The notes beneath the pieces were generated by a model, which searched no databases, was not told the origin of the DNA, and saw only the letters and a list, made by a program, of their open reading frames with translations. A DNA stretch of 64,000 nt from Tardiphaga alba (GTDB lineage: Bacteria; Pseudomonadota; Alphaproteobacteria; Rhizobiales; Xanthobacteraceae): the NCBI RefSeq assembly GCF_018279705.1, contig NZ_CP036498.1:1939001-2003000 (forward strand), given 5' to 3'. Each line of letters opens with the position of its first letter. The first letter of the stretch is position 1. A program made the position numbers and the translations under genes. Of this stretch, positions 19,165 through 32,594 are shown one piece after another.

Positions 19165-20489
19165 GCGGGCTGGATCGCAACCAGGCGCCGAAGACGCGTC
19201 AGATGGCGGCCAACCGCACGGCGCTGGTCGCGTCGCTCGATGTCGGCACCAGCAAGATTGCGTGCATGATCGCGCGCTTGCGGCCGTGCGCGCCGAATGA
19301 AGCGCTGCGTGGCCGCACGCATGCTGTCGAACTCATCGGCTACAGCCAGATCCAGTCGCGTGGCGTGAAGTCCGGCGCGGTGGTCGATATGGGCGAGGCC
19401 GAGCAGTCGGTGCGCCAGGCTGTCGGTCTCGCCGAGCGCATGGCCAAGGTGCGCGTCGAATCCGTTTTGCTGTCGGTCTCGGCCGGCCGTCTGCAGGGCC
19501 AGCTCATCGAAGCGTCGGCCGATATCAAGGGCGGCGCGGTCAGCGCGTCCGACATGGCCCGCGTCACCTCCACCGGCATGCGCCACGCGACGCCACCCGG
19601 CCGCACCGTGCTGCACGCGTTGCCGGTGAGCTACTCGCTCGATGGCGTGAAGGGCATTCGCGATCCCAAGGGCATGGTCGCGTCGCAGTTCGGCGTCGAC
19701 ATGAATGTCATCACGGCGGACGCGACGGTCGCGCGCAACCTGATGCTGGTCGTCGAGCGTTGCCATCTGAACGTGGAAGCGATGGCGGCTGCGCCCTATG
19801 TCGCAGGACTCTCGGTGCTCACCGATGACGAGACCGATCTCGGTGCTGCCGTCGTCGAGATGGGGGCAGGGACCACGACGATTGCTACTTATTCCGGTGG
19901 TCGCATCGTGCACGCCTCGGGATTTGCGGTAGGCGGGCAACACATCACGATGGATATCGCGCGCGGCCTGGGTTGCTGCATTGCGGATGCCGAGCGAATC
20001 AAGACGTTATATGGCACCGTACTAACCGGTGGCTCCGATGCGCGTGAGATGATGAACGTGCCCACGGCTGGTGACAACGACCGCGACTATCCGCAGGCCG
20101 TGTCCCGCGCCACGATCGCCAATATCGTGCGCCAGCGTGCCGAGGAGATTTTCGAAATGATCCGGGATCGGCTTGCGGATTCGCCTTTCGCTGCAGAGCC
20201 GCGCGCACGCGTGGTGCTGTCGGGCGGCGCGTCGCAGCTCACCGGTCTTGCCGAACTCGGTTCGCAGATTCTCGGTCGCTCGGTGCGCGTCGCGCGCCCG
20301 CTCGGCTTCGGCCGTCTGCCGGTGGAGGCGAAGAGTGCATCCTTCGCCGTGCCGTCGGGCCTCCTAGTCTATCCGCAATTCGCCCACCTCGAACATGTCG
20401 AGCCGCGCCATACGCGGCAGCTCAAGACAGGGACCGATGGCGGCGGATACTTCGGAAAGGTCGGTCGATGGCTACGCGAGGGCTTCTGA
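19161..20489 (+). CDS. ftsA: Cell division protein FtsA
   Basis: FtsA is the actin-like ATPase that ties FtsZ filaments to the membrane. The 442-residue protein shows the phosphate-1 motif ASLDVGTSKIACMIAR (about 23-38), the SHS2/1C domain region with SVSAGRLQGQ and ITADATVARNL, phosphate-2 VEMGAGTTTIATY, and the adenosine motif VVLSGGASQLTGL. The C-terminus ends in an amphipathic, aromatic and basic stretch (KVGRWLREGF), the expected membrane-targeting helix. It overlaps ftsQ by four bases and is followed by a 99-base leader before ftsZ. Confidence 0.97.
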   Translation: MSGLDRNQAPKTRQMAANRTALVASLDVGTSKIACMIARLRPCAPNEALRGRTHAVELIGYSQIQSRGVKSGAVVDMGEAEQSVRQAVGLAERMAKVRVESVLLSVSAGRLQGQLIEASADIKGGAVSASDMARVTSTGMRHATPPGRTVLHALPVSYSLDGVKGIRDPKGMVASQFGVDMNVITADATVARNLMLVVERCHLNVEAMAAAPYVAGLSVLTDDETDLGAAVVEMGAGTTTIATYSGGRIVHASGFAVGGQHITMDIARGLGCCIADAERIKTLYGTVLTGGSDAREMMNVPTAGDNDRDYPQAVSRATIANIVRQRAEEIFEMIRDRLADSPFAAEPRARVVLSGGASQLTGLAELGSQILGRSVRVARPLGFGRLPVEAKSASFAVPSGLLVYPQFAHLEHVEPRHTRQLKTGTDGGGYFGKVGRWLREGF

Positions 20490-20588
20490 TGAGACGTTTC
20501 CAGACAGTGCACATTCCAATTTCGACGCCACCGGCTGTAGGCCATCGGCAAGACCACACAATTCGCGCTTAATACGAGAGGCAACCTC

Positions 20589-22346
20589 ATGACCATCAAT
20601 CTCAACGTTCCTGATATCAGCGAGCTGAAGCCCCGTATTACCGTGTTCGGTGTCGGCGGCGCCGGCGGCAACGCCGTCAACAACATGATCACCGCCGGTC
20701 TGCAGGGCGTCGACTTCGTCGTCGCCAACACCGATGCGCAGGCGCTGACCATGTCGAAGGCGCAGCGCATCGTGCAGATGGGCACCCAGGTGACCCAGGG
20801 CCTGGGCGCCGGTTCGCAGCCGGATGTCGGCGCAGCCGCTGCGCAAGAGGTCATCGACGAAATCCGTGATCACCTCACGGGCGCCAACATGGTGTTCGTC
20901 ACCGCCGGCATGGGCGGCGGCACCGGCACCGGCGCTGCGCCGGTCATCGCCAAGACCGCGCGCGACATGGGCATCCTCACCGTCGGCGTGATCACCAAGC
21001 CGTTCCACTTCGAAGGCCAGCGCCGCATGCGCACCGCCGAAGCCGGCATCAACGAGCTGCACAAGGTCGTCGATACCCTCCTGATCATCCCGAACCAGAA
21101 CCTGTTCCGGGTTGCCAACGAGAAGACCACCTTCGCCGACGCCTTCGCGATGGCCGACCAGGTGCTGTATTCGGGCGTCGCCTGCATCACCGACCTGATG
21201 GTCAAGGAAGGCCTGATCAATCTCGACTTCGCCGACGTGCGCGCGGTGATGAAGGAGATGGGCAAGGCGATGATGGGCACCGGCGAAGCCACCGGTGAGA
21301 AGCGCGCGCTGACCGCCGCCGAAGCTGCCATCGCCAACCCGCTGATCGACGATTCGTCGATGAAGGGTGCGAAGGGCCTGCTGATCTCCATCACCGGCGG
21401 CAAGGACCTCACGCTGTTCGAAGTCGACGAAGCCGCCACCCGTATTCGTGAAGAGGTGGATTCGGACGCCAACATCATCGTCGGCGCCACCTTCGACGAG
21501 AGCCTCGATGGCGTGATCCGCGTGTCGGTGGTCGCCACCGGCATCGAGCAGGCCCAGCTGGCCCGCGCACCGGCCCCGGTTTCGGCGCCGGTCGCAGCCG
21601 TCGCCGCGCAGCCGGACACCCGTCTCGCTGACCTGACCGCCCGCCTGCGCGCCGACAACCAGCGCATCGCCGCTGCTGCCGCCGCCAAGGGCGCGCCAGT
21701 CGCCGCCGCGCCGGCGCCGTCCGCTCCGCGCGCACCGTCCAACAATCACGAACGCGCCGCCCTCGCCGCCATCGCTGCCGCGGTTGCGCCGGAAGCGCAG
21801 CAGGGCAACACCTATGGTGACGTGACGGTCCGCCCGATCGCCCAGAAGCCGTCGCTGTTCCCGGAAGCGCCGCGCCATGAAGTGCAGATGGAGGCTCCGC
21901 TTCCGGAGCAGTTCATCCCGCAGCCGGCTGAACGCGCTCCGGTTCGTGCCCCGCGCATGCCGAAGTTCGAGGAACTGCCGATGCCGGCCCAGGCCGAGAT
22001 CCGCCAGGCCCGCGGCGACGCCGATGAGGAACCGCAGAAGCAGCGCCTGTCGTTGCTGCAGCGCCTCGCCAATGTCGGCCTCGGCCGCCGCGATGAAGAA
22101 TCGGAAGCCCCGGTGTCCGGTCGTGCACAGGCTCCCGCCATGGCCCCTATGCCGCCGCTGCCGGAGCGCAAGCCGCAGCGCTCGGTCGCTCAGCAGATGG
22201 GTAACGAGCCGCCGGTGTCCGAATATGCGCGCCGTCCGGCCCCGCAGGGCCTCGATTCGCACGGTCGTCCGGCGCCTGTGGCCCCGGCACCACAGGGCGA
22301 CGATCATCTGGATATCCCGGCCTTTTTGCGCCGCCAGTCGAACTGA
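20589..22346 (+). CDS. ftsZ: Cell division GTPase FtsZ
   Basis: FtsZ polymerises into the division ring. At 585 residues it is the long alphaproteobacterial form: a conserved tubulin-like core (about 1-320) with [13 protein letters not shown] near 18-30 and the tubulin signature [13 protein letters not shown] (about 110-122), then a linker of more than 220 residues rich in Ala, Pro, Arg and Glu, and the conserved C-terminal peptide [11 protein letters not shown] that binds FtsA and other partners. The core and NxxFADA region (TTFADAF) are intact. A strong terminator follows 30 bases after the stop, closing the dcw cluster. Confidence 0.99.
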   Translation: MTINLNVPDISELKPRITVFGVGGAGGNAVNNMITAGLQGVDFVVANTDAQALTMSKAQRIVQMGTQVTQGLGAGSQPDVGAAAAQEVIDEIRDHLTGANMVFVTAGMGGGTGTGAAPVIAKTARDMGILTVGVITKPFHFEGQRRMRTAEAGINELHKVVDTLLIIPNQNLFRVANEKTTFADAFAMADQVLYSGVACITDLMVKEGLINLDFADVRAVMKEMGKAMMGTGEATGEKRALTAAEAAIANPLIDDSSMKGAKGLLISITGGKDLTLFEVDEAATRIREEVDSDANIIVGATFDESLDGVIRVSVVATGIEQAQLARAPAPVSAPVAAVAAQPDTRLADLTARLRADNQRIAAAAAAKGAPVAAAPAPSAPRAPSNNHERAALAAIAAAVAPEAQQGNTYGDVTVRPIAQKPSLFPEAPRHEVQMEAPLPEQFIPQPAERAPVRAPRMPKFEELPMPAQAEIRQARGDADEEPQKQRLSLLQRLANVGLGRRDEESEAPVSGRAQAPAMAPMPPLPERKPQRSVAQQMGNEPPVSEYARRPAPQGLDSHGRPAPVAPAPQGDDHLDIPAFLRRQSN

Positions 22347-22373
22347 TCGACTGTAACAATCGTCACGAAGATG

Positions 22374-22402
22374 AAGCCCCGGTCATGTGACCGGGGCTTT
22401 TT
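22374..22402 (+). terminator. Intrinsic terminator of ftsZ
   Basis: AGCCCCGGTCA and TGACCGGGGCT form a perfect 11-bp stem (22375-22385 with 22388-22398) followed by TTTTT. The outermost loop is only two bases, so the real hairpin opens to a four-base loop. It lies 28 bases after the ftsZ stop. Confidence 0.9.
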
Positions 22403-22705
22403 CGTGAGCGTGCCGGAAAATGCGTCACGAATATTTAATCGGTTGATTTTATTGAAGTATATTTGATTTCTGAGGATGGTGACCCAGTCAGTCTATGCGG
22501 AGTTCGCCAGAAACCTTGGTTAACGGCTGGCCGGATTGCGGCAGAGGTTGGGTAACAATCGGTTAGAAAGCGTGAGTTGGCGCACTTTGTGGCAAGGGTT
22601 AATGTGACTGCGACTCGGGGGCTCGGAAGGCCGCAAGGGCAACTTTGCAAGGTACGACCGAGTGAGTCCCTCTCATGACGAGAGGTCTATTTGGGTGGGT
22701 AACAT
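22403..22705. other. AT-richer leader between ftsZ terminator and lpxC
   Basis: About 300 bases with no credible gene. Positions 22430-22480 are notably AT-rich for this genome (ATATTTAATCGG, TTGATTTTATTGAAG), and GGTTAAC/GGTTAAT motifs occur near 22518 and 22595. It is the likely promoter region of lpxC; no single promoter could be fixed by eye. Confidence 0.5.
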
Positions 22706-23680
22706 ATGACTTTCAGCCGACAGACCACGCTTGGAGCGCAAGCCACCGTGACCGGTGTCGGCGTCCATTCCGGAAAACCTGTCAACCTGACCCTCGGCCC
22801 CGCTCCCGTCGATGCCGGTTATATCTTCGTCCGCACCGGGCTTGAAGGTCCGGATCGCGAAGTTCAGGCCACTGCCAAATCCGTCATCGCCACTGCATTT
22901 GCCACCGTGCTCGGCGATCAGGACGGTCCAATCGTTTCCACCGCTGAACACGTTCTCGCCGCGCTGCGTGGTATGGGCATCGACAACGCCACCATCGAAG
23001 TGGATGGCCCGGAAGTGCCGATCATGGATGGTTCGGCAGCAGCTTTCGTCGCCGCCATCGATCAGGCCGGCGTGGTGGAGCAGGGCGCCCGCCGCCGCTT
23101 CATCCAGGTGCTGAAGCCGGTTCAACTCGCCATTGGCGATAGTTTCGGTGAATTCCGCTCCCATGCTGCCGGCTTCCGCGCCGAGATCGAAATCAACTTC
23201 AACAATCCCGTCATCGGCCGTCAGAGCTATGTGCTCGATCTCAATCCCGAGACTTTCCGCCGTGACGTTGCCCGCGCCCGCACCTTCGGCTTCGTGAATG
23301 ACGTGGCCCGCCTTTCCAGCGCCGGTTATGCGCTTGGCGCCTCCTTCGAAAATTCGGTCGTGTTCGACGACACCAAGCTCCTCAATGCCGAAGGCCTGCG
23401 CTACGCCGACGAATGTGCCCGCCACAAGGTGCTGGATGCGATTGGCGATCTCGCTTTGGCTGGCCTGCCGATCCTCGGTGCCTACCGCTCGGTGCGTGGC
23501 GGCCACAAGCTCAACAACGAAGTCCTGAGAGCGCTGCTGGCCGATCGCTCGGCCTGGAAGATCGTCGAAGCCGACGCCGTGTCCGTTCAGGCGCCTGCGC
23601 GCCGTGGCCGCGCCACCGCCGATGTCAGCAGCGGCGTGCTGGGCGGCCTCGCTCCGGCATTCGGGCCGGACGTGTCCTGA
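22706..23680 (+). CDS. lpxC: UDP-3-O-acyl-N-acetylglucosamine deacetylase LpxC
   Basis: LpxC is the zinc deacetylase for the committed step of lipid A synthesis. The 324-residue protein has both LpxC domains with the zinc ligands H82 (STAEHVLAALRG), H240 and D244 (CARHKVLDAIGD), and the general acid H267 in RGGHKLNNE. The VGVHSG motif near residue 18 belongs to the N-terminal domain. Its presence shows a Gram-negative outer membrane with LPS. As in many proteobacteria it follows ftsZ, but here behind a strong terminator and a 300-base leader, so it is probably transcribed separately. Confidence 0.98.
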   Translation: MTFSRQTTLGAQATVTGVGVHSGKPVNLTLGPAPVDAGYIFVRTGLEGPDREVQATAKSVIATAFATVLGDQDGPIVSTAEHVLAALRGMGIDNATIEVDGPEVPIMDGSAAAFVAAIDQAGVVEQGARRRFIQVLKPVQLAIGDSFGEFRSHAAGFRAEIEINFNNPVIGRQSYVLDLNPETFRRDVARARTFGFVNDVARLSSAGYALGASFENSVVFDDTKLLNAEGLRYADECARHKVLDAIGDLALAGLPILGAYRSVRGGHKLNNEVLRALLADRSAWKIVEADAVSVQAPARRGRATADVSSGVLGGLAPAFGPDVS

Positions 23681-23939
23681 CCCCTCCCGTTTTGACGCGT
23701 TCCATGGTCGGACACCGCCGGTAACCATAACCATCTGTATCAACGCCCATTTCGCCACATTCCCGGCGAAATGCATCCGTATCCGGTTGGTTAACGGATA
23801 TCCTTCAGGTAAACAGGCGCTTGGTCGAAGCAGTGGCCACGGGCGTGTTTCGACTGGTCCGTATTGGGGCGCGGTTTGCGCGCAGGCACCGCAGTCAGGG
23901 CACCGTACAGGTCCCGCAAAAAGGCGTCAGGCAGAATAG

Positions 23940-24833
23940 ATGTCGGCACAGCGTTTCGCGCTTTCCTTTCGTGATGAACTCTCCCGCCTCAAGCGCCCGT
24001 TGCGGCTCGCTGTTGGCTTGATCGTGCTTGCCGTGCCGCTGGCCGGCTGCGGCACCGGTGCGCTCTGGGATAAGTTCGCCAAGAAGGACGACCAGTTCGT
24101 CGATGAACCCGCGGACAAGCTCTATAATGAGGGCCTGTACCTCATGAACCAGAGCAAGGACACCAAGGCCGCCGCGAAGAAGTTCGAGGAAGTCGATCGC
24201 CAGCATCCGTATTCGGAATGGGCGCGCAAATCGCTGCTGATGTCCGCTTACGCCGCCTATCAGTCCGCCGACTACGACACCTGCATCGGCTCGGCCACGC
24301 GCTACGTGACGCTGCATCCCGGCAGCCCGGATGCGGCCTATGCGCAATATCTGATCGCCGCTTCGCATTACGACCAGATCCCGGACATCTCGCGCGACCA
24401 GGGCCGTACCGAAAAGGCGATGGCCGCGCTCGAGGAAGTCATCCGCAAATATCCGACCTCGGAATATGCGACCTCCGCCAAGCAGAAGCTTGAAGGCGCG
24501 AAGGACCAGCTGGCCGGCAAGGAAATGGATATCGGCCGCTATTACATGAAGAAGCGCGACTACACGGCGGCGATCAACCGCTTCAAGACCGTGGTGACGC
24601 AGTACCAGACCACCCGCCATGTCGAGGAGGCGCTGATGCGCCTGACCGAGGCCTATATGACCGTTGGCGTGGTCGGCGAGGCGCAGACCGCCGCCGCCGT
24701 GCTTGGCCACAACTTTCCTGACAGCAAGTGGTACCAAGACGCGTACAATATAGTAAAGTCGGGCGGTCTCGAACCGAGCGAGAACAAAGGCTCCTATATT
24801 TCAAGGGCCTTCAAGCGAATCGGCCTCGGCTAG
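23940..24833 (+). CDS. bamD: Outer-membrane assembly lipoprotein BamD
   Basis: BamD is the essential TPR lipoprotein of the BAM complex, which inserts beta-barrels into the outer membrane. The 297-residue product has a lipoprotein signal: a basic N-terminus, hydrophobic LAVGLIVLAVPLAGC with the acylated C37 in LAGC. The mature part has TPR-like helices with the family pattern LYNEGLYLMNQSKDTKAAAKK (cited as LYNEGLYLM), VDRQHPYSEWARKSLLMSAY, and IGRYYMKKRDYTAAINRF. The ATG at 23940 is the only start giving a proper signal sequence. It is followed 13 bases later by recN. Confidence 0.95.
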   Translation: MSAQRFALSFRDELSRLKRPLRLAVGLIVLAVPLAGCGTGALWDKFAKKDDQFVDEPADKLYNEGLYLMNQSKDTKAAAKKFEEVDRQHPYSEWARKSLLMSAYAAYQSADYDTCIGSATRYVTLHPGSPDAAYAQYLIAASHYDQIPDISRDQGRTEKAMAALEEVIRKYPTSEYATSAKQKLEGAKDQLAGKEMDIGRYYMKKRDYTAAINRFKTVVTQYQTTRHVEEALMRLTEAYMTVGVVGEAQTAAAVLGHNFPDSKWYQDAYNIVKSGGLEPSENKGSYISRAFKRIGLG

Positions 24834-24846
24834 GATCAAGCTTCGC

Positions 24847-28771
<3,925 letters not shown>

Positions 28772-28780
28772 CGTCTGTGG

Positions 28781-28946
28781 TCTCCCTCCCCGGAGCGAAG
28801 CGAATGGGGAGGGTGGCGCGTAGCGCCGGGTGGGGGCTATCCCCATGTGAGGTCGGAGTGTGGCGAGACACCCCACCCGTCTCGCCCGCTTCGCGGTCGA
28901 TCCACCCTCCCCACGGCGCCGCTGCGCGGCTTAGGGGAGGGAGAAG
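28781..28946. repeat. REP-like palindromic repeat, family A copy 2
   Basis: Shares the order of blocks with 8445-8630: CTCCCTCC, GGGGAGGGTGGC, GGGTGGGGGC, GGAGTGTGGCGAGACACC, CCCACCCGTCTC, GATCCACCCTCCCCACGG, GGGGAGGGAGAAG. Ends are complementary. It lies between the convergent ends of ligA and an MFS gene. Confidence 0.8.
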
Positions 28947-28950
28947 ACAA

Positions 28951-30210
28951 CTACATCAGCCCGCTCTTCTCTTCCGCCTTCTCCACCATCTTCTCCGTCA
29001 CGACCACCTTGCGCCGTGGCACGAGAAAGATCATCGCCGCCGCGCAGCCGCAGGACAGCACGACCAGCGACAAATTCAGCGCGACCGGCGTTGCGAAATG
29101 CCCGCCGAGCCAGGCACCGCCCTGCGAGCACAGCGAGCCAAAACCCATCTGCATGAAACCCATCATGCCCGATGCCGTGCCGGCCGCGTGCGGGCGAATA
29201 CTGAGCGCGCCGGCCGCGCCGTTCGACATCACGAAGGCATTGCCGAACATCACGATCATATGGGTGAGGAACAGCCATAACGGGCTCTGATTGAGCCCGG
29301 TCAGCCCCCACACGACATTCAGTAGCGCGCCGCCGAATTGCAGTGCGAGGCCGAACCAGATGAGCTGCTCGATGGACCGGCGCGGCGCAAAGCGCACGCA
29401 AGCGAGATTGCCGACAAGGTAAGCAAGGCCGGAGGTTGCGAACCATGCGCCATATTCGGCAGAGCTGCGGCCCATCTGGTTGACGACGACATAGGGCCCT
29501 CCGCCGGCGAAGGTGAAGATGATCCACGAGGCCATCACATAGCAGAAGAGATAGCCGATGAAGGCGCGGCTGCCGAACAGCACTTTTGAATCGGCGACAA
29601 AGCCGCTGCTGCCGGCATCAGTGGTTGCGCGCTTGCGTGTCTCCGGCAGCAGGACGGCGATCGCCAGGGTTACGATCAGCGACGCCGCGGTCACCGTGTA
29701 GAAGATCGCGCGCCAGCCGAAACCGGTTTCGAGCAAGCCGCCGGCCAGCGGCGACAGCATCTGCGCGATCATCATGACGGCGATGACGAGGCTGATCATC
29801 GGCCCCACGCGTTCACGGGGATAGAGATCGCGGATGATGGCACGGCTCATCACCATGCCCGTGGCGCCGCCGAGCGCCTGGAAGAAACGCGCCGCGATCA
29901 ACTGCGGTAGCGTGGTCGCAAAACTCGATCCGATGCCGGCAATCACCATCAGGCTGAGCCCGGCCAGCAGCACCGGCTTGCGACCGAACCGATCCGACAG
30001 CGGCCCCATGATGAGCTGAGAGAAGGCCAGCCCGACCATGAACAGTGACACCGTCATCTGCGCGATGGAGATGTCGGCGTCGAAAGTGCGAGCCAGTTCT
30101 GGCAGCGCAGGGACCAGCATGTAAAGCGTGATCGGCGCGATGCCGGTCATTACGACCAGCAGAAGCAGCATGACGCGTGAGCGCGTGGGATCCACGTTTT
30201 CTGTCGTCAT
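28951..30210 (-). CDS. Bcr/CflA-type MFS multidrug exporter
   Basis: A 419-residue major facilitator protein with twelve membrane segments. The N-terminal MTGIAPITLYMLVPALPEL and the loop-2/3 motif GPLSDRFGRKPVLLAG are diagnostic of the DHA1 Bcr/CflA drug-resistance subgroup (bicyclomycin, chloramphenicol-type exporters); RFFQALGGATGMVMSRAIIRD is the antiporter motif C region of that group. The true substrate is unknown. The start ATG at 30210 is preferred; a longer frame extends upstream only through a family D repeat. Notably, the start codon is the CAT at the end of that repeat, so the repeat supplies its leader sequence. Confidence 0.9.
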   Translation of the reverse strand: MTTENVDPTRSRVMLLLLVVMTGIAPITLYMLVPALPELARTFDADISIAQMTVSLFMVGLAFSQLIMGPLSDRFGRKPVLLAGLSLMVIAGIGSSFATTLPQLIAARFFQALGGATGMVMSRAIIRDLYPRERVGPMISLVIAVMMIAQMLSPLAGGLLETGFGWRAIFYTVTAASLIVTLAIAVLLPETRKRATTDAGSSGFVADSKVLFGSRAFIGYLFCYVMASWIIFTFAGGGPYVVVNQMGRSSAEYGAWFATSGLAYLVGNLACVRFAPRRSIEQLIWFGLALQFGGALLNVVWGLTGLNQSPLWLFLTHMIVMFGNAFVMSNGAAGALSIRPHAAGTASGMMGFMQMGFGSLCSQGGAWLGGHFATPVALNLSLVVLSCGCAAAMIFLVPRRKVVVTEKMVEKAEEKSGLM

Positions 30211-30293
30211 TGCGAGGCGCCCTTGCGACGAAGCAATCCAGCCTTCACTCGCGGCCTCTTGATTGCTTCGTCGCGTTGCTCCTCGCAATGACG
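30205..30293. repeat. REP-like palindrome CGTCATTGCGAGG, family D copy 1
   Basis: CGTCATTGCGAGG and CCTCGCAATGACG at the two ends are perfect complements, with an inner pair ACGAAGCAATCCAG / GATTGCTTCGTCG. It fills the gap between the MFS start (30210) and the aminopeptidase stop (30296). A second copy lies at 44726-44826. Confidence 0.85.
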
Positions 30294-30295
30294 GA

Positions 30296-32134
30296 TCATT
30301 CGGAAGAAACCAGCGGCTCGGTCGCCGCATGCAGCCAGGTGCGCGTTTCCTCGTCATCGAGCAATGGCGTGATCTCGCGGCGGACGCGGGCGTGATAGTC
30401 GTTGATCCAGCTCAGCTCGCGCTTGCTGATCCGATGCGCGTTGATCAGGCGGCGATCGATCGGCGCCAGTGTCAGCGTCTCGAATTCGTTCATCGGCTGT
30501 TCGGCGCCCTCAATCCTGGCTTCCACCACCAGTTCGAGATTCTCGATGCGGATGCCGAAGGCGTCGGTTTTGTAGTAGCCGGGCTCGTTGGACAGGATCA
30601 TGCCGCGCTTCAGCGGCGTGGTGCCGAGCTTGGAAATGCGCGCCGGGCCTTCATGCACCGACAGATAGCTGCCGACGCCATGTCCGGTGCCATGGGCGAA
30701 ATCCAGTCCGGCATGCCACAGGAATTGGCGCGCGAAGGAATCGATCTGTGCGCCTGTCGTGCCATCGGGAAACACCGCGCGTGCAATCGCGATATGCCCG
30801 CGCAGCACGCGGGTGAAGCGGTCGCGCATCTCGTCGGTGGGCTCGCCGATGGCGATGGTGCGGGTGACGTCGGTGGTGCCGTCTTCATATTGTGCACCGG
30901 AATCGATCAGCAGCAGATCGCCCGGCGCGATGCGGCGGTTGCTCTTTCGGGTGACGCGATAATGCACGATGGCGCCATTCGGCCCGGTGCCGGCGATGGT
31001 CGGGAACGACACATCCTTCAGCGCGCCGGTGCCGCGACGAAACGTTTCCAGCGCTTCCACCGTGTCGATCTCGGTGAGGCCGCCTTTCGGCGCTTCCCGA
31101 TCGACCCATGCCAGAAACTTGGCCAGCGCCACGGCATCACGGCGATGCGCGGTCACGGTGCCCTTGATCTCGACCTTGTTCTTCATCGCCTTGAGCATGG
31201 CGATGGGATCGCTTGATCGAACAGGCTTGCCGCCGGCGTCGGTGATGAGGCGGCTCAGCGCATCCGCTGCCGTTGCGCCGTCGAGCGCTATGGACGCGCC
31301 TGATGCGGCGAGGTCGCGCAGCGACGTGGCGAGCGCATCCGGCTCCTGCACATCGGCGGCGGCTTCGAGATGGTTGCGCGAACTGTTGGACAGCTTGCGG
31401 TGATCGATGAAGATCCGCGGCCGGCCGTCCTTCGGCACCAGCGCATAGGACAGCGGCAGCGGCGTATGCGAGACGTCGGCGCCACGGATGTTGAAGGTCC
31501 AAGCCACCGCGTGCGAATCCGACAGCACGATGGCATCGACACCGAGCCGCGCGATCTCCTCGCGGATGCGCTCGAGTTTGTCGCTTTCGCTCTCGCCGGC
31601 ATATTCCATCGGGTGGATCGTGACGGCACCGAGCGGCGGTGCCGGGCGTTCATGCCAGACCGCATCGACGGGGTTGGTGTCGACCGCTACCAGCTCCGCG
31701 CCGGCTTTCGTGCAGGCGGCTTTCAGGCGCTCGGCTGCCGCTGTCGTGTGCAGCCATGGATCAAAGCCGAGGCGATCTTCCGGTTTCAGGCGATCGGCAA
31801 GCCAGCTTTCCGGCGGCGGCTCGACCAGCGACTGGATGCTCCAGGCATTCGTATCGACCTGTTTGGGCGCCTGTACGGTGTAGCGGCCATCGACGAACAC
31901 GGCGGCGTCCTGCAAGAGCACCACCGCCATGCCGGCCGAGCCGGTGAAGCCGGTGAGCCAGGCCAGCCGCTCGTCGGCGGGCGGCACATATTCGTTCTGC
32001 TGCTGGTCGGCGCGGGGAATCACGAAGCCGGTCAGCTTCCGCCGCAGCAATTCCTCGCGGAATGCAGCCAGTCGCGCAGTCAGCGCGACGCCGCCCTCGG
32101 GCTCTTCAAAGGTCTGGAAATGAGCTTCGAACAT
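30296..32134 (-). CDS. pepP: Xaa-Pro aminopeptidase (M24B)
   Basis: A cytosolic metalloaminopeptidase predicted to cleave N-terminal residues before proline. At 612 residues it has the large three-domain form: two creatinase/prolidase-type N-terminal domains (about 15-310) and a C-terminal pita-bread catalytic domain. Metal ligands are seen in order: LLIDSGAQYEDGTTDVTRT (two Asp), GTGHGVGSYL (His), LSNEPGYYK (Glu) and IRIENLELV (Glu). The final part (about 560-612) is the extra C-terminal region of this type. The gene stands alone; its stop abuts a family D repeat. Confidence 0.93.
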   Translation of the reverse strand: MFEAHFQTFEEPEGGVALTARLAAFREELLRRKLTGFVIPRADQQQNEYVPPADERLAWLTGFTGSAGMAVVLLQDAAVFVDGRYTVQAPKQVDTNAWSIQSLVEPPPESWLADRLKPEDRLGFDPWLHTTAAAERLKAACTKAGAELVAVDTNPVDAVWHERPAPPLGAVTIHPMEYAGESESDKLERIREEIARLGVDAIVLSDSHAVAWTFNIRGADVSHTPLPLSYALVPKDGRPRIFIDHRKLSNSSRNHLEAAADVQEPDALATSLRDLAASGASIALDGATAADALSRLITDAGGKPVRSSDPIAMLKAMKNKVEIKGTVTAHRRDAVALAKFLAWVDREAPKGGLTEIDTVEALETFRRGTGALKDVSFPTIAGTGPNGAIVHYRVTRKSNRRIAPGDLLLIDSGAQYEDGTTDVTRTIAIGEPTDEMRDRFTRVLRGHIAIARAVFPDGTTGAQIDSFARQFLWHAGLDFAHGTGHGVGSYLSVHEGPARISKLGTTPLKRGMILSNEPGYYKTDAFGIRIENLELVVEARIEGAEQPMNEFETLTLAPIDRRLINAHRISKRELSWINDYHARVRREITPLLDDEETRTWLHAATEPLVSSE

Positions 32135-32326
32135 CGTATGCGCATCCTATGAGTGAGCTCTCACGCGGGCAATCGAGGGGCAGGGTTGCGAAAAGCTGGC
32201 ACAAGTTATGCTTGAATTTCGGGCAACGGGCTACGTTCGCGGAACCATCCGGTGCTGCGGTTGGTTGCCCTCGCGGAGACCGCTGGTTCGGTCTTTGTGT
32301 TCAACTCAACGAAGAGGGAAAACACC

Positions 32327-32503
32327 ATGCCCGCTTTTACGTTCGAGAAGATTTCCCCACCGCGCCACAGCGCGCATGCCTCTCATCCGCAGCCCACGCC
32401 ACAAAGCCCGTCGCCGCAACAGCGGGACAATGTGATTCAGGTCCTTGGTCGCTTTGTTATCGCGCGTGTGCGTGAGGATGATGGATCGCAACATCAGAAG
32501 TGA
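32327..32503 (+). CDS. Small hypothetical protein (58 aa)
   Basis: A 58-residue frame starting ATG 32327 behind AGAGGGA eight bases upstream. The sequence begins MPAFTFEKISPPRHSA, then a Pro/Gln/His-rich stretch, then DNVIQVLGRFVIARVREDDG. I recall similar short proteins with the same MPAFTFEKISPP opening in Bradyrhizobium-type genomes, but this could not be checked. No membrane segment or signal is present; the C-terminal part could be one helix. A GGAAC-N17-GGTT sequence at 32241 resembles an imperfect EcfG promoter. Function unknown. A repeat follows three bases after the stop. Confidence 0.6.
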   Translation: MPAFTFEKISPPRHSAHASHPQPTPQSPSPQQRDNVIQVLGRFVIARVREDDGSQHQK

Positions 32504-32505
32504 TT

Positions 32506-32588
32506 TGTAGGGTGGGCAAAGCGAAGCGTGCCCACCATCAAGTGCTGTGGACGGAGAGGTGGGCACGCTGCGCTTTGCCCACCCTACA
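32506..32588. repeat. Inverted repeat TGTAGGGTGGGCAAAGCG, family E
   Basis: The arms TGTAGGGTGGGCAAAGCG and CGCTTTGCCCACCCTACA are perfect reverse complements, and an inner GCGTGCCCACC / GGTGGGCACGC pair extends the stem; only about 24 bases stay unpaired. It sits between the small gene and the end of prmA, and ends six bases before the prmA stop. Confidence 0.85.
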
Positions 32589-32594
32589 GTCCCG

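Noticed and set aside
20472..22307. 611-codon minus-strand frame opposite ftsZ
   Set aside because: Product is a Gly/Arg/His-rich mirror of the ftsZ codon pattern with no recognisable domain; ftsZ is certain.
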